From NCBI GenBank assembly GCA_020847775.1, contig JADLBI010000252.1:1-10619 (forward strand): 10,619 bases of DNA, read 5' to 3'. The stretch is from Opitutaceae bacterium (GTDB taxonomy: Bacteria; Verrucomicrobiota; Verrucomicrobiia; Opitutales; Opitutaceae). The notes beneath the pieces were generated by a model. It worked only from the letters and a program-made list of their open reading frames with translations, was not told where the DNA came from and did no database searches. How positions within the stretch are numbered: the stretch's first letter is position 1; each line of letters opens with the position of its first letter. Position numbers and translations under genes: made by a program. This document shows positions 6,473 to 10,619 of this stretch, one piece after another.

Positions 6473-7606
6473 ATGCCCAGGCCCAGCCGCTCATCCTTGG
6501 TCGCCTCAAAGTCGTCGCCTCCCGATGCCTACGAAGCTTGGCTCGGCGAGTTGAAAAATCGCATCGCCTCCGCCCGGGTGGCTGCCGCCCGTCGCATCAA
6601 CACCGAGCTGGTCCATCTCTACTGGGACATCGGCCAGTCCATCGTCGAAAAACAAGCTGCCGAAGGATGGGGCTCATCCGTGGTGGCACAGCTTGCCCGT
6701 GATCTCCGCCGGGCCTTCCCCGACGCCAAAGGTTTTTCGGCGCCCAATCTTTGGCGCATGCAGCAATTCTTCCTCACGCATACCCACCCCGCATTCCTCT
6801 CACAGGCGGTGAGAGAACTCGGCCGCAAGGGCGCGGAAGCCCTCTCCGCTCAAAAACTCGCACAGGCTGCGAGAGAATTGGTCGCCGGCATTCCTTGGGG
6901 ACATCACGCCAACGTGCTGGCCAAACTTACCGACCCCGCCGCCCGCTTTTACTATCTCCGCGCCGCCGCCGCCTTCGGTTGGACGCGTGCCGTCCTCCTC
7001 AATCAGGTCAAGGCCCGCGCCTACGAACGCACGCTTGCCGAAGGCAAGACCCATAATTTTCCCGCCACTCTCCCCGCTTCGCTTGCCGCTCAGGCCGAAG
7101 AATCGCTTAAATCCTCCTACAGCCTCGAATTTCTCGGCATTCATCGGGAGGTTCGAGAGCGTGAGCTGGAGGATCAGCTTATCTCCCAGGTGCAACGTTT
7201 CATTTTGGAGCTGGGTTACGGCTTCTGTTTCGTCGGTCGCCAGCACCGCCTCATGCTGGGAGCCAGGGAGTATTTCGTGGATCTGCTTTTTTACCACCGC
7301 TTCCTCAAGGCCCTCGTCGCCATTGACCTCAAAATCGGCGGGTTCGAGCCGGAGTTCGCCGGCAAGATGGATTTTTATCTCAACCTGCTCAACGACCGTG
7401 AACGCGCCCGCGACGACCGCCCTTCCATCGGCATCATCCTCTGCGCCGAGAAGGATAATCTGGAGGTCGAGTTTGCCCTGAAAACCAAAGGCAACCCCAT
7501 CGGCGTCGCTGCCTACGAACTCAAGCCCACGCTCCCTGCCGAGTTCCGGGGCAAGCTCCCCACCGGCCGCCAGCTCGCCGCCGCCCTCCGACTTCCCCCT
7601 TCCTGA
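6473..7606 (+). CDS. DUF1016 (YhcG-family) PD-(D/E)xK nuclease-like protein
   Basis: This 377-residue protein belongs to the DUF1016/YhcG family, thought to be DNA-binding proteins with a PD-(D/E)xK nuclease fold; the biochemical role of the family is poorly known. The N-terminal helical domain (about 19-110) has the family pattern YEAWL, then NTELVHLYWDIGQSI and FSAPNLWRMQQF. The middle has IPWGHHANVL and the AARFYYLRAAAAFGWTR block. The C-terminal domain (about 225-360) has the nuclease-like core FVDLLFYHR with Asp270 and AIDLK with Asp285 and Lys287, followed by FAGKMDFYLN. All expected catalytic residues are present and the length is usual. The segment at about 108-136 contains a duplicated peptide (LSQAVREL and LAQAAREL) encoded by repeats listed separately. 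No Shine-Dalgarno is visible; a run of eight C takes its place. The gene lies between a helicase and a methyltransferase, so it probably serves the same system or rides with it, which family context alone cannot decide. Confidence 0.92.
   Translation: MPRPSRSSLVASKSSPPDAYEAWLGELKNRIASARVAAARRINTELVHLYWDIGQSIVEKQAAEGWGSSVVAQLARDLRRAFPDAKGFSAPNLWRMQQFFLTHTHPAFLSQAVRELGRKGAEALSAQKLAQAARELVAGIPWGHHANVLAKLTDPAARFYYLRAAAAFGWTRAVLLNQVKARAYERTLAEGKTHNFPATLPASLAAQAEESLKSSYSLEFLGIHREVRERELEDQLISQVQRFILELGYGFCFVGRQHRLMLGAREYFVDLLFYHRFLKALVAIDLKIGGFEPEFAGKMDFYLNLLNDRERARDDRPSIGIILCAEKDNLEVEFALKTKGNPIGVAAYELKPTLPAEFRGKLPTGRQLAAALRLPPS
6797..6819 (+). repeat. Hairpin repeat copy 1 within the DUF1016 gene
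   Basis: CTCTCACAGGCGGTGAGAG (6797-6815) forms a perfect seven-base-pair stem with a five-base loop. The 23-base unit recurs exactly 60 bases further on with four differences. It encodes LSQAVREL in the reading frame of the gene. Confidence 0.7.
6857..6879 (+). repeat. Hairpin repeat copy 2 within the DUF1016 gene
   Basis: CTCGCACAGGCTGCGAG (6857-6873) forms a perfect six-base-pair stem with a five-base loop. It matches copy 1 at 19 of 23 positions. The stem is kept although the bases changed, with the pairing shifted by one position. It encodes LAQAAREL, in the same frame as copy 1. Confidence 0.7.
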
Positions 7607-7631
7607 GCCGCCCGCCTCAACTTTCCGCCTC

Positions 7632-10619
7632 ATGCCCGCCGCCACTGATCTCCGCACCGAACTCGCCACCCGCTTGGTGGCATTTTCAACGCGGCCCCTC
7701 GACGTCGCCGCTCGCGACTTCTTTTCCCTTCTTGGCTACGGCTCAGCGCGCACCCTCGCGTCCGTCTCCGTTTCCCAGTTTTGCAAAAACTACGACGCCT
7801 CTGGCACCCTTCTTTCCCGCTTCGATCCCATTTCCCGATGGCGCTCCATTGATCTGCTCTTCCAGCTCACCAGCGAGGACATCGCCCGGAGCACCGGTCG
7901 CCAACTCGATCTCATCCCACCTGACCCCGCGGATCTCACGGCCCGCGCCGTCGAGTCTTATCTCTTTTTCGCCCTGGATCTCGCCCCCGGCGCCGACGGT
8001 AAGCTCCGCTCCCGCACCGACCTTTGCGATCTCGCCCGCGCCATCAACCGCCTGTTTCCCATGCCGGCGCTCGTCCTCTTCAAGGAAGGCGACAAGCTCT
8101 CCATCGCCCTCACCTACCGACGCGGCAACAAAAAGGACCGCTCCCGCGATGTCGTCGAGCGCAAGGTCACCCTCATCAAGGACATTTCCATCACCCGGCC
8201 TCACCCCGGCCACCTCGCCATCGTCGAGGACTTCGCGCTCCCCAGCCTGAGCGCCTACCGCGGCCGCGACATCCGCACCTTCGCCGACCTCGACTCCGCC
8301 TGGCGCGAGTCCCTCTCCGTCGAACTGCTCCGCAAGCGCGCCTACGAGAAACTCGCCGACTGGTATTTCTGGGCTCGCGAGCACGCCCAGTTTCCGCCCG
8401 ACGCCCTGCCCGACGCCGACGGCAAGCCGTCTCTCCACCTCATCCGCCTCCTCACCCGCGTCATTTTCTGCTGGTTCGTGAAGGAGAAGACCCTGCCCGA
8501 CGGCCGCCCGCTGCTGCCCTACGACCTCTTCGACGCCCCGCGCATCCGCGAACTCCTCCGGGACGCCTCGCCCGAGGCCCCCACCTACTACACGGCCATC
8601 CTCCAAAACCTCTTCTTCGCCACGCTCAACACCGAGATGGACCCGCCCGATGGCGCCCCCGCCACGCGCCGCTTCGCCCGCAAGGTCACCACCGACCACA
8701 TGGTCCACACCCTTTGGCGGCACGAAGACCAGCTCCGCGACCCCGCCAAGCTCACCGCGCTCCTCCGCGGCATCCCCTTTCTCAACGGCGGCCTCTTCGA
8801 GTGCCTCGACGACCGCGTCGAGATCGAGGGCTCCACCCAGACCCGCGAGATCCGCGTGGACGGCTTCTCCACCAACCCCGCCAAGCAGCCCCGCCTGCCC
8901 AACTTCCTCTTCTTCGGCGGCGACGTTCCCGGCGTTGATCTCTCCGCCGCCACCGGCAACCGCGCTCGCGTCACCGTCACCCCGCTCCTCGACATCCTCA
9001 ACGGCTTCGTCTGGACCATCACCGAGAACACCCCGCTCGAGGAGGAGGTTGCCCTCGACCCCGACCTGCTCGGCAACGTCTTCGAGAACCTCCTCGCCGC
9101 CTACAACCCCGAGACCGGCACCGTCGCCCGCAACGCCACCGGTTCCTTCTACACCCCCGACTATGTCGTGGACTGGATGATCGAGCAGGCCCTCGAACCG
9201 CTCCTCCTCGCCGCGCTTCCGTCGCCGTCCAAAAAGAATGCCGCCCGCCTCCGCCGGCTCCTCGACTGGGACGAGCCCGGCCACGACTTCGATGCCGCCG
9301 AGTCCCGCCGCCTCATCGCGGCCCTCTCGCGCCTCCGCGCCCTCGACCCCGCCTGCGGCTCCGGCGCCTACCCGATGGGCCTGCTCAAGAAGATGGTCCG
9401 CCTCCTCGCCAAGCTCGACCCCGACAACTCCCTCTGGCGCGAGCGTCAGCTCGCCCTCGCCGAACAGCTCGACAGCGCCCCCGCCCGCGAGGAAGCCCTC
9501 GCCGCCATCGAGCGCGCCTTCGCCCGCAACCACGACGACTACGGCCGCAAGCTCTACCTCATCGAAAACTCCCTCTACGGCGTGGACATCCAGCCCCTCG
9601 CCGTCCAGATCGCCAAGCTCCGCTTCTTCATCACCCTCATCGTTGACCAGCCCATTGACCCCGCGCTGCCCAACTACGGCATCCTCCCGCTCCCCAATCT
9701 CGAGACCAAGATCGTCCCCGCCAACACCCTGCTCGGCCTCCAGCGCGGCCAGCTCCTCCTCGGCTCCGACGAGGTCCGCGCCCTCGAGCACGAGCTCAAG
9801 ACCGTCCGCCACCGCTACTTCACCGCCCGCCGCTATCAGGACAAGAAAACCCTCCGCCGCCGCGACCGCGACCTCTGCAGGAAACTCGCCGCCGCCCTCG
9901 TGGACTCCGGCGAATGCACGCCCTCCGACGCCCGCCGCCTCGTCGAGTGGAATCCCTACAACACCAACACCTCCGCCGGCTTCTTCGACCCCGGCTGGAT
10001 GTTCGGTCTCGAGGGTGAGAACGGCGCGCCCGGCCGCTTCGACCTCGTCCTCGGCAATCCGCCCTACGTCCGCCAGGAGGAGCTCAAGGCCGTCACCGTC
10101 ACCGACAGCGCCGGCCGCAACCGCCCGCTGAAGGAGGTGCTCAAGGAGCAATACGAGTGCTTCACCGGCACGGCCGATCTCTACGTCTATTTCTTCGAAC
10201 GCTCCCTCCAGCTCCTGCGCACCGGCGGCGTGCTCAGCTTCATCACCTCCAACAAATACTTCCGCGCCGGCTACGGCGAGAAACTCCGCGCTTATCTGCT
10301 CCACGCCACCGCCCCGCGCGCCATCCTCGACTTTGGCGACACCGCCATCTTCACCGCCGTCGCCTACCCCTGCATCCTCGTCACCGAGAAGGTGCGCGAC
10401 ATCACGCGAGGCATGCTCCCTGCGCCTGCAACCCTTGAGACGGAGACCGGCCTCGCCCAACTCGTCCCCCACGCCGATCACAGCTTCCCCGTCTTTGCCT
10501 GGCAGCCCGGCCCCGCCAAGGTGGACTTCCCCGCCGTCTTCGATCGCGAAAGCTTCGCCCTCCGCCAGCGCGACCTCAAACCCTCCGGCTGGCGGCTCGA
10601 AAGCGCCACCGGCCTCGGC
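7632..10619 (+). CDS. Large Eco57I-type N6-adenine DNA methyltransferase, 3' end outside window
   Basis: The frame stays open from ATG 7632 to the right edge, giving 996 residues without a stop, so the C-terminus is missing. The protein is a gamma-type amino-methyltransferase of the Eco57I/type IIG-like class that should methylate adenine in DNA using S-adenosylmethionine. Motif X-like GSFYTP is at 504-509, motif I DPACGSG (AdoMet binding) at 572-578 and the catalytic NPPY at 809-812. Before these lies a region of about 500 residues with conserved-looking blocks: YYTAILQNLFFATLNTEM from 319 and FLNGGLFE at 383-390. I recall these from long Eco57I-like proteins of about 1200-1500 residues. I do not see a certain nuclease motif in the N-terminal part. 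The target-recognition region would lie mostly past the edge. The gene starts 25 bases after the DUF1016 stop with no clear ribosome site. Third positions are almost all C, more extreme than in neighbouring genes. A BREX-type PglX is an alternative, but no partner supporting it is in view. Confidence 0.92.
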   Translation, partial: MPAATDLRTELATRLVAFSTRPLDVAARDFFSLLGYGSARTLASVSVSQFCKNYDASGTLLSRFDPISRWRSIDLLFQLTSEDIARSTGRQLDLIPPDPADLTARAVESYLFFALDLAPGADGKLRSRTDLCDLARAINRLFPMPALVLFKEGDKLSIALTYRRGNKKDRSRDVVERKVTLIKDISITRPHPGHLAIVEDFALPSLSAYRGRDIRTFADLDSAWRESLSVELLRKRAYEKLADWYFWAREHAQFPPDALPDADGKPSLHLIRLLTRVIFCWFVKEKTLPDGRPLLPYDLFDAPRIRELLRDASPEAPTYYTAILQNLFFATLNTEMDPPDGAPATRRFARKVTTDHMVHTLWRHEDQLRDPAKLTALLRGIPFLNGGLFECLDDRVEIEGSTQTREIRVDGFSTNPAKQPRLPNFLFFGGDVPGVDLSAATGNRARVTVTPLLDILNGFVWTITENTPLEEEVALDPDLLGNVFENLLAAYNPETGTVARNATGSFYTPDYVVDWMIEQALEPLLLAALPSPSKKNAARLRRLLDWDEPGHDFDAAESRRLIAALSRLRALDPACGSGAYPMGLLKKMVRLLAKLDPDNSLWRERQLALAEQLDSAPAREEALAAIERAFARNHDDYGRKLYLIENSLYGVDIQPLAVQIAKLRFFITLIVDQPIDPALPNYGILPLPNLETKIVPANTLLGLQRGQLLLGSDEVRALEHELKTVRHRYFTARRYQDKKTLRRRDRDLCRKLAAALVDSGECTPSDARRLVEWNPYNTNTSAGFFDPGWMFGLEGENGAPGRFDLVLGNPPYVRQEELKAVTVTDSAGRNRPLKEVLKEQYECFTGTADLYVYFFERSLQLLRTGGVLSFITSNKYFRAGYGEKLRAYLLHATAPRAILDFGDTAIFTAVAYPCILVTEKVRDITRGMLPAPATLETETGLAQLVPHADHSFPVFAWQPGPAKVDFPAVFDRESFALRQRDLKPSGWRLESATGLG

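Noticed and set aside
7743..10481. A 912-codon open frame on the minus strand opposite the methyltransferase
   Set aside because: It is in exact codon register with the sense gene and is made mainly of Gly, Glu, Val and Ala. This is what C-ending sense codons produce when read backwards. The sense frame has clear methyltransferase motifs; the antisense frame has none.
2976..10619. Assignment to BREX or DISARM
   Set aside because: The helicase and Eco57I-type methyltransferase would fit parts of either, but no PglZ, BrxC, BrxL or DUF1998 protein is in the window and the PLD domain is fused to the helicase rather than separate as in DrmC.

Overview
The window is high-GC bacterial DNA holding two unrelated gene groups, all on the + strand. 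Positions 1-2821 carry the end of a tripartite RND-type efflux operon: the C-terminus of the inner-membrane pump, its periplasmic adaptor and a TolC-type outer-membrane channel. This means a Gram-negative host. The start sites mostly lack strong Shine-Dalgarno sequences, and the style of the proteins resembles Verrucomicrobiota (Opitutaceae-like). That placement is an impression from memory and is held with low confidence.

From about 2900 to the right edge there is a DNA-processing cassette of defence-island type. It holds (i) a phospholipase-D-like domain fused to an SNF2-type helicase (2976-6374), (ii) a DUF1016/YhcG-family PD-(D/E)xK nuclease-like protein (6473-7606), and (iii) a large Eco57I-type N6-adenine methyltransferase (7632 to beyond the edge, at least 996 residues). 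Gene order, same orientation and the 25-base gap between the last two suggest joint expression. The expected chemistry is an ATP-driven DNA translocase with a nuclease head, a self-marking methyltransferase and an accessory nuclease. This is a restriction-modification-like arrangement. I see no PglZ, BrxC, BrxL, DUF1998 (DrmB) or HsdS protein inside the window, so it cannot be assigned to BREX, DISARM or type I restriction from this sequence; genes past 10619 could change that.

Codon use changes between the two groups. The efflux genes use both G and C in third positions, while the cassette, above all the methyltransferase, strongly prefers C (GCC, CTC, GAC, CGC). This supports different histories for the two blocks. 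The junction near 2822-2975 has a weak promoter-like sequence and no convincing terminator. The 98-base gap before the DUF1016 gene holds an A+T-rich near-palindrome and a run of eight C just before the start codon. The DUF1016 gene carries two copies of a 23-base repeat exactly 60 bases apart, each able to form a hairpin.

I found no tRNA, rRNA, CRISPR array, transposase or integrase. No gene-free stretch exceeds 300 bases.
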